Source of the DNA: Agaricus subrufescens
Lineage: Eukaryota > Basidiomycota > Agaricomycetes > Agaricales > Agaricaceae
Direction: 5' to 3'
Assembly: GCA_029945375.1 (NCBI GenBank)
Contig: CM057060.1
Location: forward strand, 310,001-374,000
DNA length: 64,000 bases
The notes beneath the pieces are model-generated. The model saw only the letters and a program-made list of their open reading frames with translations. It ran no database searches and was not told the DNA's origin. Position numbers and translations under genes: made by a program. This document shows positions 48,067 through 59,900 of the stretch, piece after piece. Numbering within the stretch: position 1 is the first letter of the stretch; each line of letters begins with the position of its first letter.

Positions 48067-50166
48067 TTATCCACAGTATTTATAGAAACTTGGTATGACC
48101 CTGAGTAGTTCTTCAACATACCAATACCTCTCTACTTTGGCATTCTTCTTCTTCTTCTTCTTTGGATCCGGGATCTCAAAATCCGCAGTCCTCGCCAATT
48201 GCACCCAAGTACTCAAGCATGCCATACCAACAGAGAAAAGTTCCAAATGCGCTGCGTCAATAAGAACGCTGACCGGGTCTGCATGTGGGTCGAAAGGGGG
48301 AAGAACTGTTGTCACGTCACCATCAATAACCACTTCACCATCTTTCTTCACCGCACCACGAGATGAGTCGAGAATCTTCGGCATAGACAAATGTGGTTCT
48401 TCACCGTCATTCCAATTGACCCACGGTTCGAAGACAACAACGCCAAAAGTCCTACTCAGCGTTTTTTCAACGGCTTCTGCGCTCACGTCTTTTGCAATAG
48501 CGGATTTGGATGTGTCGGAAGATGGAGGAAAGATGGCTTTGACCCTACGAACGGAAGATTCGACGATACCGGTGGTATGGGTGAGGGGCAGAGCTGTAGG
48601 CCCGAGGGTACGGAAAAGACTGGGTGGTTCGTACTTGTCCCACTCGTCAGTACTAGAGACTTCGGCAGCAATGAGGTTTTCATCTGGATTTTCGGTGACT
48701 TCGAGGACGCGCGTTTCAAATTCGCCCTCCTCATCAACGTCGACAGTGACTAGACCGGAAGTTTCATTGGTGGCAGGGTTAACATCCCAGTCAGAACCCC
48801 AGTCAGTAGCCCATCCGTTAGGCTCTTGGTTGTCCGTAGCAGCAGCAGCCTCATCATCAGGACCTCCCCAACCTTGATTGGTTGTAGCCGGCTCCGCAGT
48901 TGCTTCGATGCCTTCCATTGGCTCAGAAGTGTCAAAGACGAACATCTGCGCTTTCGAGCCCCAACACGATTTACAACCTGCATGAAAATTGTCTGGCCAG
49001 GCTTTGGCGAGTTTGGAAGTGATAGGAAGTTCTTTGAGCGCTTGGTCAATAATGCGACGTGTGGAATCGTGTTTCATAGCCTTTTCCTCGCGAGGAGGAA
49101 GGACTCGGTTGTCGATTAGGAAGTTGATGAAGAAGCGCATTAGAATGGGTGCTGCAGTGAGGTTTGCATCGGTCCTAGGGGAGGTTGTTTTTTGATTAGC
49201 CTTTGATTTTGCTTGGCGTCAGTCGATAAAGTCACGAACCAGATTATGCCGCGATCACGAGCATAGGACGAAAGGAAGACCCTCAAGTATAACGCAGGAT
49301 TGGTAAGGAAAGCTTCGCCTCTGTCTCTAGCCTTGGTTGCCGCATCCATAGAGGCAAGATGATTAGGGTTTAGAATTCCACGTTGATCGTCCTCGTCGTC
49401 AGCATAATCTGTGTCAGAATCGTCGTCGTCGTTGGGTTGCGTAGGTTCTTCGGCTTTGGTGCCCACAGCGTCGAGGTTGGCGGAGATCCCTGCAAATCGT
49501 AGAAACTGTTCGTTTTTCCCTAGGGCTTAGTCGAAGACGGGACGAAATTGGCAATGTACCGACCTCTCCCCAACAGTACATTGGGCCTGATTGCTTCTGA
49601 GCCAATGGCCATGGTCTGAGCTCCTTGAAGTCGTATGCACCTTGGCAAAGCCTTTCGTATGCGGTCAAGTTACTATCCATAACGAATCAGACAATCGATC
49701 GCACTGGAGAGGCCAACGATGCTTACGGGTCGTATGATCCACGAACACGATAAGCCGGTTCTCTGTCTTCCCAATAGTCTTCCCAATTATCTGGTGTGGG
49801 CCCCGCATTTCCACCCACACCACCTTTCCTCCTTTTCCTTTTCCGCATTGGTCCGCCTTTACCTCTCAATTCCGCCCTTTTCGTTTCGGTCTTGCACCAA
49901 TCTGTTGTATGGGAGTTCGGTAGAACGATAGTCTTCACACCACATGCGTCTACTTCCGTATTTTTATCGTCACCTCCTGGCTGCGTACTGATACCTCTTT
50001 CCTTGAAGTCTTTGAATGAAATGATTTGTACATCTTCTGGAACTTCCGGGAAGGGTGGAAAGCGAACGAGAAACTCTACGTTGTTCATACTTTTAGCAGT
50101 GGCGGGAGCCGGTAGACTGGACGTAACAGTAATTGGGATAGTATCGATAGGAGTGTCAGTGGCCAT
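48067..50166 (-). CDS. Conserved hypothetical protein, possibly Arb1-like (Argonaute-binding)
   Basis: Four exons (49727-50166, 49560-49672, 49240-49489, 48067-49174), introns 54-70 nt, 636 aa. A basic block MRKRKRRKGG at about 110-120 precedes a Trp/Tyr-rich stretch (DNWEDYWEDREPAYRV) and ELRPWPLAQKQSG. An Asp run follows near residue 200. The structured part begins at NPALYLRVFLSSYARDRGII and continues MRFFINFLIDNRVLPP ... IDQALKELP. The C-terminus has a lysine run and RYWYVEELLRVIPSFYKY. The order (basic/aromatic N-terminus, central RFF-NF-L-x-VLP helix, C-terminal W/Y-EE-L-x-V-PSFY) recalls Arb1, the siRNA-chaperone subunit of fission yeast, but the similarity is partial and remembered. 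The gene itself is well supported; the name is tentative. ATG at 50166. Confidence 0.85.
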
Positions 50167-51530
50167 TGTCAATCCGCCTTTATGTTACGAGAGGGGTAGA
50201 CTGGGTCAACAGCTGCAGAAAATGCAATCGACCGAGACTGCGGCAGATGTGACTGAAAGACGGATAGTGGCCACTGACAGGATAGGCAACTGTCTCTGAG
50301 CCGCTTTTTATCAATTCATTCGGCAATCACCAGAAGCTATTTTTAACTTCAACCTCAGTTCCACAATTCTTCTATACCTTTCTCGACTCGAAGTCACTAG
50401 TACGTACTTTTATTTCCGTAACAAATCGGCTGCATCACTGTAGCCAAGTGTGTTAGTCTCTCACCCCGAACTCTAATCGCTTTGACCTACGCCAAGCAGA
50501 CCAACCACATAATATTCTATAGTATTACGTCCTCCTCTGATCATCGAGACGAATGCATAGAACTGAATGACCTTCTACTGTAATACTTCGTGCTCTGGTC
50601 TTTGGGTTAAATCTCTAGTCCCGACGCAATAAATTATCCATTACTACACGTAATAAGGTCGCAATGAAATAGAATTAGACCTATTGGATATGGTACACCA
50701 AGCCTTCATAAATGCAGCTCTACTGGGAACGTTTCAAGCCGCTTGTTATGGAACTGTAAAGCACGGATATCCGCCCCGTTTTTACGGTTTATGCACACAG
50801 GCCGATGGTACTTAGTAGGATGGTTTCCGCGCCGCCGCTCTCTGGCTCCTTGATTTGTCGCATAACATATATCCTCTAGCATCGAGCTACTGGAAATGAA
50901 CGCGCAGATGTTTAAGCTAATGACTGCTTCGATGAAAGGGTAGAAGCCAAAGGTGAATTCATATGCGCCAAGAAACTATCCAAATACATGGCACGAGAAG
51001 TTGGCATTATGCGTGTAGCCAGATCCATCAAAGGCTGAAGTCCGAGCAGGGCTACAGTTGAGGCACTCAATGCAAATGTTGGATATACAGGCTCTAAGTG
51101 CCCTCCTCACGGCCAAAAACAATTAACGGTTCTCAATAACCTGAAAATGTCCTGCCAATATTCGGGCATTGTTCAGTCTAATCAAGTGTTGTCCGAGTGT
51201 TGCTCAGGTGTGGTCCAGGTACTGTTCGGGCATTGCCCGAGGCATTTTTCAGGGGAAGACAAGTTTGGGAGGTGTGGTACCGAAATTGGGTAGAGGTGAC
51301 TGTTCCACGTTCCTGCACTTCCGCCAACCTTATTTATTACAGCCGCTGGAGCTTCGAATGCGGGCTATTTAAGAGATTCCGCCACAAAGTGAGATCATGT
51401 TTCTCCATTTGTGGTGCTATACCATCTCTAAAAATCATCTACGTACTTATACACAGTACAATCATCATAAGGGATATCATTACACTATTAGTTCGGTATA
51501 CCAGAAAAGAATAAACGGGTCGCCACACGA
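50167..51530. other. Intergenic region, 1.4 kb
   Basis: Upstream of the 636-aa gene. No coding content recognised. Contains the imperfect tandem repeat described separately at about 51,161-51,241. Confidence 0.5.
51161..51241. repeat. Imperfect short tandem repeat of a TTCGGGCATTG-type unit
   Basis: Three related units in 80 bp: TTCGGGCATTGTTCAG at 51161, TGTCCGAGTGTTGCTCAG at about 51,190, and TTCGGGCATTGCCCGAG at 51225. Diverged copies with irregular spacing; function unknown. Confidence 0.5.
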
Positions 51531-52263
51531 TCATCCACGAATGACTCGCCGCAGTAAATTGGCCGCTGAACCAGGCCCCTCGTTAAATACTAGTCCTTTC
51601 GATCCATAAGCGAGCATAGGTATCCATTCCACTGGAATTCCGGACCCATGCCTGCTTCTATTACGGGTCGTAGATACGACGAAAGATAACCTATCACCCA
51701 AGGACCACATATCGCTATCCGAACCGATACCGCAAAGGTCTTTAAGCGCGTGTATATACTTTGCGATCGGAGTAAGTTCGATGTCCATCCTTCGTTCGAA
51801 CTCAGTAAAATAGAGGATGTAGTCGACATAAGGACGTCGTGAAAAGTTTTGGCTAAACACCAAAAAGTCACATTTGAATTAATCCAGCGATAAAGCACAC
51901 TGATTACACTCACTCTAGCCATGTATTCACTTCTTTTATTATCGAGCACTCTGTTACTTTCTTTCCGTCGACAGAGTTCGAGATGAGGAGTGTGACCTGA
52001 CTATTCACTCCTGGGACGTATACTTTTTTCGCATGTAGCATCGTTGAGCCATCCCTGGAGGATTCGGTATCACTTTTGCCCGTAGCTTCCTCGGCGAACT
52101 TGCAGCATCGAAATCAAGGGCAATGAGTACTCCCGAAACTTGAATGAACACTTGAATTAAATACCTGGCCCACGTTCGATCCAACAGGTCCAATGAACCT
52201 AATAGATAAATCAGCTTCCCGAGGTAAAATCAGGGAGGAACAATTGTTCACAATAATACAATA
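51531..52263 (-). CDS. Degenerate G-domain (AIG1-like/fungal GTPase) protein, 5' end not found
   Basis: Three exons join in phase: 52165-52263 (open to an upstream TAA, start not located), 51914-52098 and 51531-51852, with introns of 66 nt (GTATTT donor) and 61 nt (GTGAGT donor). About 201 aa visible. The order of segments follows fungal P-loop GTPases: RFIGPVGSNVGQFAEEATGK where GPTGSGKSxFI...ATG is expected, then KKVTECSIIKEVNTWLDQNF, YVDYILYFTEFERRMDIELT, and ALKDLCGIGSD with SFVVSTTRNR. The P-loop lysine and serine, and the DTPG motif of G3, are not recognisable, so GTP binding is doubtful. It may be a diverged or dying copy; a first exon with the ATG should lie upstream of 52,264. Confidence 0.5.
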
Positions 52264-53961
52264 TTATTGGGGTTAAATTCCTTCAAGCAACCAATAATCG
52301 ACGAACGGAACGCAGACCGAATTTTGCCCATACCGATACAGGGTATGTAGAATGGCGAGGCGGCCGCTCGGAAAAGGGTGGTGAAAAAAATGTCGAAGGG
52401 ACACCGACAGCCGAAACGCGTCTTCTTATAACTATTGACAACGCATATTCCTAACTTTAAGTCGAGGATTGTACGAACAAAAAGGGTCCTGCGGAACTTC
52501 AAATCTTTCAGCCGCGGACCCGACACAGAGTACTCACAGTAACAGTAACATTCATTTACTGCCGTTAACATCGCTTTCTCTGGCTCAGGCTTCATGTCTT
52601 TCAAAATCTCGTGTCCGACTGCAGGAGCCCTTGATCGACGATATATACCTCAGTCGCTTGGCAGTAATGTTAGTTGGAGTGTTAAATCCCTCTTAAGGGT
52701 GTTGTGGCAACACTCTAACGTGCTGTATGACAGTATATCAGGGTCTCACGGTCACTCCGAGGTCAGGGTCTACCGAGGGTTTCTTGCCACAAGCCTGCTG
52801 GGAGCTATGCCATATTGAGACTCATTATACACTATCTACAGCTTGTAATAGATCAATTAATCACCGATAGCGCTTACAAGAAACGAGGGTCTCTTTGCTT
52901 GAGAAGAACATTTGCATGGTCACCTTCAATATGGTCCTTTTATGGGGCGGCCTCAAATGCCTCATCAACAGGTGATAGTCACCTTTACGCAGAAATAGAC
53001 ATCTGATATTCTCCGTAGACTTTGGCCACATTTTATTATTTTTATCAGCTACTACCATCATTCCATAGGCTATCTTAACAAAGTTTAGGAATTATTTCTT
53101 ACGAAATCGAGCTTCTCATGCGACGCTCCAACAATAATACTCGGTGACTTTCCCATCACAACTGGAGAGAAAGATTTTGATTCCACGAGTGCAGTTGAGA
53201 GAACATTAGACGGAGAATTTCAATCACTGCAATTAAAACCGGCTCCAACATACTCCCCAGAAAGCAACCTTTGAGGAAGTCTCCGCAACGTGGGGGGACA
53301 ACGGCTCATCGGGAGCCCAGAATAAAAGCCCTTGATATAAGATACCCTGAACACATTGTGACGTCGGGAAAGGAAATCGGATTGACCGCTTCAAAGACCC
53401 TTAAGTTGAACCTATATGAGAGAATATTCCCTAAAGAATTCCTTACCAAACTTGATATAGGGGCCTCACCTACGGTACCAATATTGTTCCTGATCCCTCT
53501 TGGTACGTGACTAGAAAACAGCTATCTTCCGATCACACGTTCACAGGTACCTTATAGCACAAAAGATAATGGATAATGCACATAATAGACCCTATATACA
53601 TCTCAATGGAACGTAGAAGAAAACATAAGCCATTAATATTAACGACAATAAAAGTACTCAGGCATATTATGAGCTGGTAGATATATGCAACGAGAAAATG
53701 TCGTCAAGATGGACCAGAAAGTGCAAGAAACGTAGCATTTACAGAAAAGCATAGAAAAACCAGATAACAAAATGGATGTGTGTGGTACTTTAGCTGCACC
53801 GGCAGATTGTCTTGAGATAAGCCAGTCCGGGTTCTAAATCCCGAAACTCCAATGTGACAAAGCGATCATGAACAGGTTAAATATCGTGCAATGAAACTTG
53901 ACCAGCATCGAATACTTGTGCATATATACAACACCATGAAATGTTCAATATCGTCCTAGGC
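52264..53961. other. Gene-poor region, 1.7 kb
   Basis: A minus-strand frame at 52248-52604 (118 codons) overlaps where the missing 5' exon of the G-domain gene should be, but no clear splice was found. Apart from the possible endonuclease-like remnant at 53089-53274, nothing recognised. The 300 bp before 53,962 are A+T-rich and probably hold the transporter gene's 3' UTR. Confidence 0.45.
53089..53274 (+). pseudogene. Possible non-LTR retrotransposon endonuclease remnant
   Basis: A 61-codon open stretch reads CDAPTIILGDFPITTGEKDF then DSTSAVERTLDGEFQSLQL. The hydrophobic-GDF core followed by an acidic loop and an AV-x6-F/L helix is reminiscent of the exonuclease-endonuclease-phosphatase domain of fungal Tad1-type LINEs, where GDFN is expected. 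No start codon and no reverse transcriptase was found nearby. Weak, based on one motif. Confidence 0.2.
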
Positions 53962-56900
53962 CTAGAAAAAGTCAGAACCAGGGAAAAATTGTGACGATCC
54001 TTGCCCTCTCTCGCTTCCACTCTTGGTCAAACTTGTTCTCTTCAAGCTATCACCCTTCCTAAAACTCCCAGAACCCTCTTCCTTGGCTCTATCTTGACTC
54101 AACCGACCAGCCATGAACTTCTTATGCAATCCAACTTCTTCATCCTCATCCGATGACTCTTCCACATCATGTATCGGTTCCTTTCGCCATACATGGCTTT
54201 TCATGTTCAGTTCGGTGCTAGTCTTCATTGCGCTTGTCTTTCCATCTATATGACTCTCCGGCCACTGCTGCTGCAGCGGCTGTGGTAAAGGCTGCACAGG
54301 CTCTAATTCAAGTTGTAATGACAGTGTTGGTGAAGGCGATCGAAGTCGTGAATCAGAGAGATTCGCTGTCTGCTTAGGATGATCTTCGGCAAAACTATGC
54401 TGGAAAGGATCGACGTCATCGGCATCAGCGGCGATAGGAGCTTGTGGAAAGGAGTTTATCGCCGCTGGCGGATTTATAGGCGGAGGCGAGATCGGTGTTT
54501 GCTTGGATGGACGTGACCTCGTTGGTGATCGCGAGGGTACAGTGGACTGCAGTCGAACTTGACTCTGCGGAGGAAGCTGCGTCGTCTTCCTGGGTGGTGA
54601 GCGCGCCGCAAGTGGTAAGATCTCTTCCGGTTGGGGAGGAAGCGCCTGTCGAGGGCGATTTGAGCGTGCTCGGGTAGTAGTACGGTTCCGATTCTCATAC
54701 TCAAACTACTGCATTGTCAGTGCCGAGTACCGAGAATTGACTGAATACCTACCAGGATAAACACCTCTTCCCGTTTCTGCTCACCGATATCCTTGTCGAT
54801 ACAGTAGCACATGTACAACGTGTCAGCCGTGTCTCTCACCACTCCGACACAAAAAAGACCGACGAGGGCAGTGACACCGCCAGCCAGGACTGCGGCACCC
54901 AACGCTTCATGCGGAGCTCCAAGAGTATGTGCCACAAAGAGGTATGTGAGCAATGCAAATGGGAAGGACAAAGTGAGGGGAGCAACAGTGAGTAGCGTTA
55001 AAGGTGCTAAAGCGATAGATCAGTACAAAAAAAAATCTTTCATGGAGAGATTTGAAACTAACGTTCAGATCTAACTTTCTTTCTTCTCCGATCGACGCTT
55101 GATTCAGTGGCGGTAGTCAAGGCCCTGGCTCTTCTGGCACTAGGCATGAAGGGATCTCCGGTCAAACCGGTATACACCAAAGCATATTTGCTCAAACCCG
55201 TAGTAACACCATGTAAGTAGCCCACGGCTAGTCTGATCCCATTGGTGATGAAGTAGGCTCGCGGCGGAATATACGGTGGTAACCACTCGAGGAAGAGCGT
55301 AAATAGAGTGAGGAGGCGAATGATGGTGAGTATGAGAGCAGAGAGGCAGACGGTTCCTAATGATGGGCCTGTTGAACGGACGGCTGCCGCGTGAATAGTG
55401 TGAGTCGACATTCGCGGTTGCGGGAGGGCATCTGGACTATAGGCGGATCAGCTTGCAAAGAAACAACCAATAAATATGCCTGCTTACTCCGCGAAATACC
55501 ACGCGCCTATCACGCTGGCAGAGCTTGTTCTAATGATACCTCTCGCAACGCCCCAACTCCATAACCAGACAGCAACAGTTCCAACGATAGCCCAGTTGGC
55601 CCAGCCAGTAAGATGCCCCTCCAGAGTGGTAGTATGTGACGAGACAGGCAAGACATACCCGTAGAGTACAAGCCGGAATGTCAGGGTTAAAAATGGAATT
55701 GATCCAATTAAGGTGATGAGGAGTATTGCAGGAGATAGGGCGAGGAGGAAAGGATTCGCGACGAGAAGATGTGTGGTGAGGGTGAGAGTTGACGATGTCA
55801 CATGGATATCACGAGGAAGATGCACCAGCCGTCTGGCGGTGAGAATAGATAATACAAGGGGGATGATTGAAAATAGTCGAAGCCTGATAGTAATCATCAG
55901 TAAATAGCCTGGATATGCATAGTAGATGATAAGGGAAGATGGATAGAAGAACTGTTTTGTAGGACTAACAAGGAGCAAGGGGGTGGAGAAAAAGCTTAGC
56001 CTAGAGGAAAACTCACCCAACTGTTTCTCCCCAAGTAGGCTCTTGACCATTAGGATCCCACATGAAACTCCCGACAAACGCCCAAACAGCACATATGAAA
56101 AGTGTCGCCGGGATGAAAACGGAAGTTGCAATCATGACTGGTCGAACGAACATCCGCAGTAGGAATATATGTGTGTATGCCACAACAGCACTGAGCACCG
56201 TAAGGATAGTCAACATTGGGACGGTGTGCAGTAAGCTTGTATAGGGCTTCGCGCCTGCTTTAGAAGCTTTGTGGGGTAGGAAAAGGAGAATTATGGAGAG
56301 GACGTAGCATATCGAGACACCTGCCAACCACAAGGCCGTCCAGACAGAGTCGTTATATCGTCTTCGATTCCGAGGTGTGTGCCGCGGATCTGGTAGATTG
56401 AATACGTCAATAGGTCTCGCAAGTCCATCCCGCGGTAGAAGGGACTCTGTCAGCGATAACGACACAGGCTGCTGAGTCGAGGGTGGTGGTGGGTGTAAAA
56501 CGCGCGTTTGCGACCCTGCAGGAAAAACCAGGTCCGCGGGTGGTTCAGAGTCGGATGAGGCTGTGGACTGCGAAGGTGAAGGCGGGCGAGGCGTGAACGG
56601 GGAAGAAGCTAGATGTGCAAGCCACCCGCCGTGGCGAGAACTTGAAACCGACGATGCGTCGTCGGATTGAATGAACGGAGCACGCTGCAGTTGAGCATTG
56701 CGGTGTCTCGAGTCAAAGCCGTTCGCTGAAACCTGCTCGTCTTCGTCTAGCCGAAGATACGGATCGTCATCTTCCTCCTGTTTACGGCGAGCTGATCTGC
56801 TGACCTCACTCTCTCGTATATGGGGGTCGTCGAGGTCATCGAGATCGGTGTCATGACCTGCTCGGGATTCGTTGTCGGTGGTGAAAGAGAAGAACATGGG

Positions 56901-56975
56901 CTGGGATGAGGGCGGGGGCGAGCCATCCTGTCTGTTGAGATACTGCGAGGCGTACGCTGCGAACGATGTCGCCAT
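53962..56975 (-). CDS. PNS1: Pns1-type choline-transporter-like membrane protein
   Basis: Multi-pass plasma-membrane protein of the CTL/SLC44 family; substrate in fungi not settled. Five exons (56017-56975, 55488-55883, 55063-55436, 54753-55006, 53962-54705), 908 aa. Exon 1 encodes about 225 residues of Ser/Pro/Asp-rich cytosolic N-terminus, then membrane segments beginning SVWTALWLAGVSICYVLSII. Further segments follow in exons 2-4, including WAIVGTVAVWLWSWGVARGI, the typical VIGAWYF block, and the family-diagnostic end DTLYMCYCIDKD ... FEYEN. The tail of about 245 residues (exon 5) is disordered, Pro/Gln/Ser-rich, and ends DFF; it is unusually long. The last junction uses the acceptor GCAGTAG, the only one keeping frame. 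The first intron, 133 nt, is long for this window. Confidence 0.92.
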
Positions 56976-59900
56976 GGGCGTCGGGAGCGTGGACGACGCC
57001 GGAGAGATACAAATGTGTGTTTGCGTTACACAGTCACGGTGTCACGGTGGCCCGCCTGCTCAGCACGCAACGTCATATGCTTCGATTTCAGACAGCCTCC
57101 TGCGACCGCCACAGCCGGCAGACCTCGTGTCTCCTCAATACACTTGCTGCTACTTGTTCTCCAGTGGCTCTCCGCGGCTCGTCTTCTTCTGTTGCTACTC
57201 GCCGTATTTCTCGAGACTTCCGGAATCAAGCACACGATAAGATTACATACTCCGCTGTCCAGCCCGAGTGGCACACCGGTTCTTCTGTATCTCAAACCTC
57301 CCAGCGATGGCAGAACGTTCTCTATCCGCTGAGAACAGCCTTCGCCACTTACTCACTTCCCCGCTGTAGCCGACCTAATTTTACCACATCACCTCGTCAA
57401 TCTAACATCTTGTCCATGTGCCCATGATCTTTCAGGGAATCAATCTTTCATATCAGGATTGTGATGCGCTGAGCTGCGAGACTTGTTGTACTTTTATTCT
57501 TAACTCGAAAAGCACCCTGCTTCGGGGGGCAACAAGTGTTTCGTGTTGCGAAGGCTCTGTCCTTCCTTACTGATTCTAGCAACTACACCGTGCCAAGGTC
57601 TATAAGCCAACCTGACATCTGTTTCTTATCCCATCTATCACCATCTAGAAGATAAAGCATTGTGTTACTGCCAGTTCGAACCGCAACCAACCTGGCACAT
57701 TCTGGAAATATCTTGAACCGCAGTTTTTTGAATCTCTCGCATCAACTTAATCAAGACTTCTACTACCGACACGTGATGGGTGCAAGCCACGTTTTTCCGC
57801 CTTCATTCAGCACGAAAGAACAAGGCAGCACCCGTATTCAATCCCGACGAACCAGCTCATGTAGGTTGTGTCACACCCTTGAACCATCCCACCATCGCAA
57901 CGAAATTACTAGATCTTTCGAGGCGTAACCCTGCAAAGCTATCCAACACCGTGGTTCTCACATCCTAAAGAAATCATCTACCGCAGCTGCACCCCAAAAG
58001 GCACAGACGGGCAAATTAATGACCTTTCATCGACCACTAATTTCAACCATGGCATCGAATTCAGGGCATTGTGCGCCGGCAGCAAATGCACACAACGCGC
58101 CTACCACGTTCATCCTCACAATCGTTCACTATCAGGCCAATTTTTGGCCAGTTAGGAGATTATCACAAAGTCTAAGTCATATATTGCTACCAAATGGGTT
58201 ATCAAAAACATCAAGGTATATTCCATTCGACTTTTCGTCAAGTGTACCACTCCAGTGTGTATGTAAAAGATGCCTGTCAATGCATCCGAGTCACATCGGC
58301 GTGTTTTAAGAATATTAGGGCCATTATTATCTCGCTTCGAGTCAGGCTTCCTAGGTTCTAAACTACGCCTGAATGTGTGACACCCCAAGAAGGAAGACCG
58401 TCGGTAGTGATGAGTAATGACTCGATTAACATGGTCCCGAAAGTACTGGAAATTGAATCACAATAAGTAACTGATTACAAGCAAACGTAATAATCATGAA
58501 CCGTTCCTCCTGGATGTGGCTCACCAGGTCACTTCTAGTGCACAGGCACAAGATTGACGCAACCGTACAAATGAGTTTCGCGGTCCTCGGACAACCGGCT
58601 TTTCACCCCACTACTGAAATATATTACGTTTATGTGAACCAAGAAACCCAGTGCTCCTCATGTCTTGTAAACCACGGTCATACCAAGACGTCTAGCCCTA
58701 TACCAGGTGATTCGATCACCTCCAGAGCTCCCAAGGCCTCGTGTTTCACACCACTCCAACCACTAGCGACCGCACCTCATATTTATTGTACGATATAATA
58801 AATCAATGATAACCCCCGATTGAAGCAATGTGGCTAATGTATTCGGCATTTTAAAAAAGAAAGTATTTACAGGATGTATCCGAGAAGCATCTTAATGTTC
58901 TTGACGTCGGTTTATCGAAAAGATCGCACCCGCTCCACAATCCCCGTACACTACCAATCTATAACACTACACCCGAGCCTCCCTAAGTCCCTTTAGGAAC
59001 TCCCTTTCGTTAACACCCCTTTTGATCGCAATAACCCCCTCGGCAACCCCGCCACTCAAATATTCACAAGAAAGTCAACAACAACCCACACCTATGGTTA
59101 ACTATTCAAAGAATAGCTACATTAAAAATGCAAAATGCAACCTGCCACGACGCATAAGGAAAACAAGCACGTACCATCAGAAAACGAGAATAACTTCTCT
59201 TATGCGTTGAATAGGTGCCGTACTACCAATACTTCGGACGATTCCGTGCGCGACTTGTCAACATCGCCTTCGGAGTGAGAAGCGTATTTAATCCTATCAG
59301 TTTCTACAGTGAACCGGTGCCGTTGCTTCTTCTGGTAAACGGCCCCTCGATGCTTGCGGGGTTCCGATGATTTTGGACAGCTGAAATTCTTGAGCGTTAC
59401 TGACGGGGCTATGCTAATGCTCGTCGTCTTGGTAGCCAAGCTCCCAAGCATCAAAGCTTTATTTCACTAAACAATGATTGAATATATTCGAATTTTGCTC
59501 ATAATAGTCCCTTAAACAACGAATAAAATAATATGAAACGTACGATCTTTGCGGCATACCATAGGGCGCTAGAACACTCATGTAATGAAACGTACGATCA
59601 ACCAGTAGCCACAATCGCAAGCTTCGTTCGGGGCAGCGCGTATGGCAGCGCCTTAGATTCCATCAGCGGTTCGTGAACCTACCAAATAACTCCACAGGAG
59701 TTTGCCAACTTTAAAAGATGCTTCTACCGATAAAATGGCTCACCGATGGATTAAAAGCTCCGGATTAACATTTGAAAGGATTTAAAGACAACCGTTTGGC
59801 TCAATCCACGCGAAGAAGTGCTCGCTGCTTGTACCTGGAGTTTATGGTATAGACGGATTTTTGCGGTGTTTGCACTTCATTAATGAATAATCATATGAAT

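Noticed and set aside
48095..48877. 260-codon plus-strand frame
   Set aside because: Shadow of the last exon of the 636-aa gene; starts with a phenylalanine run that is the complement of the lysine run.
56966..57427. 153-codon plus-strand frame with a presequence-like segment (MLRFQTASCDRHSRQ...)
   Set aside because: Overlaps the PNS1 start in antisense, no conserved body and no convincing downstream exons.
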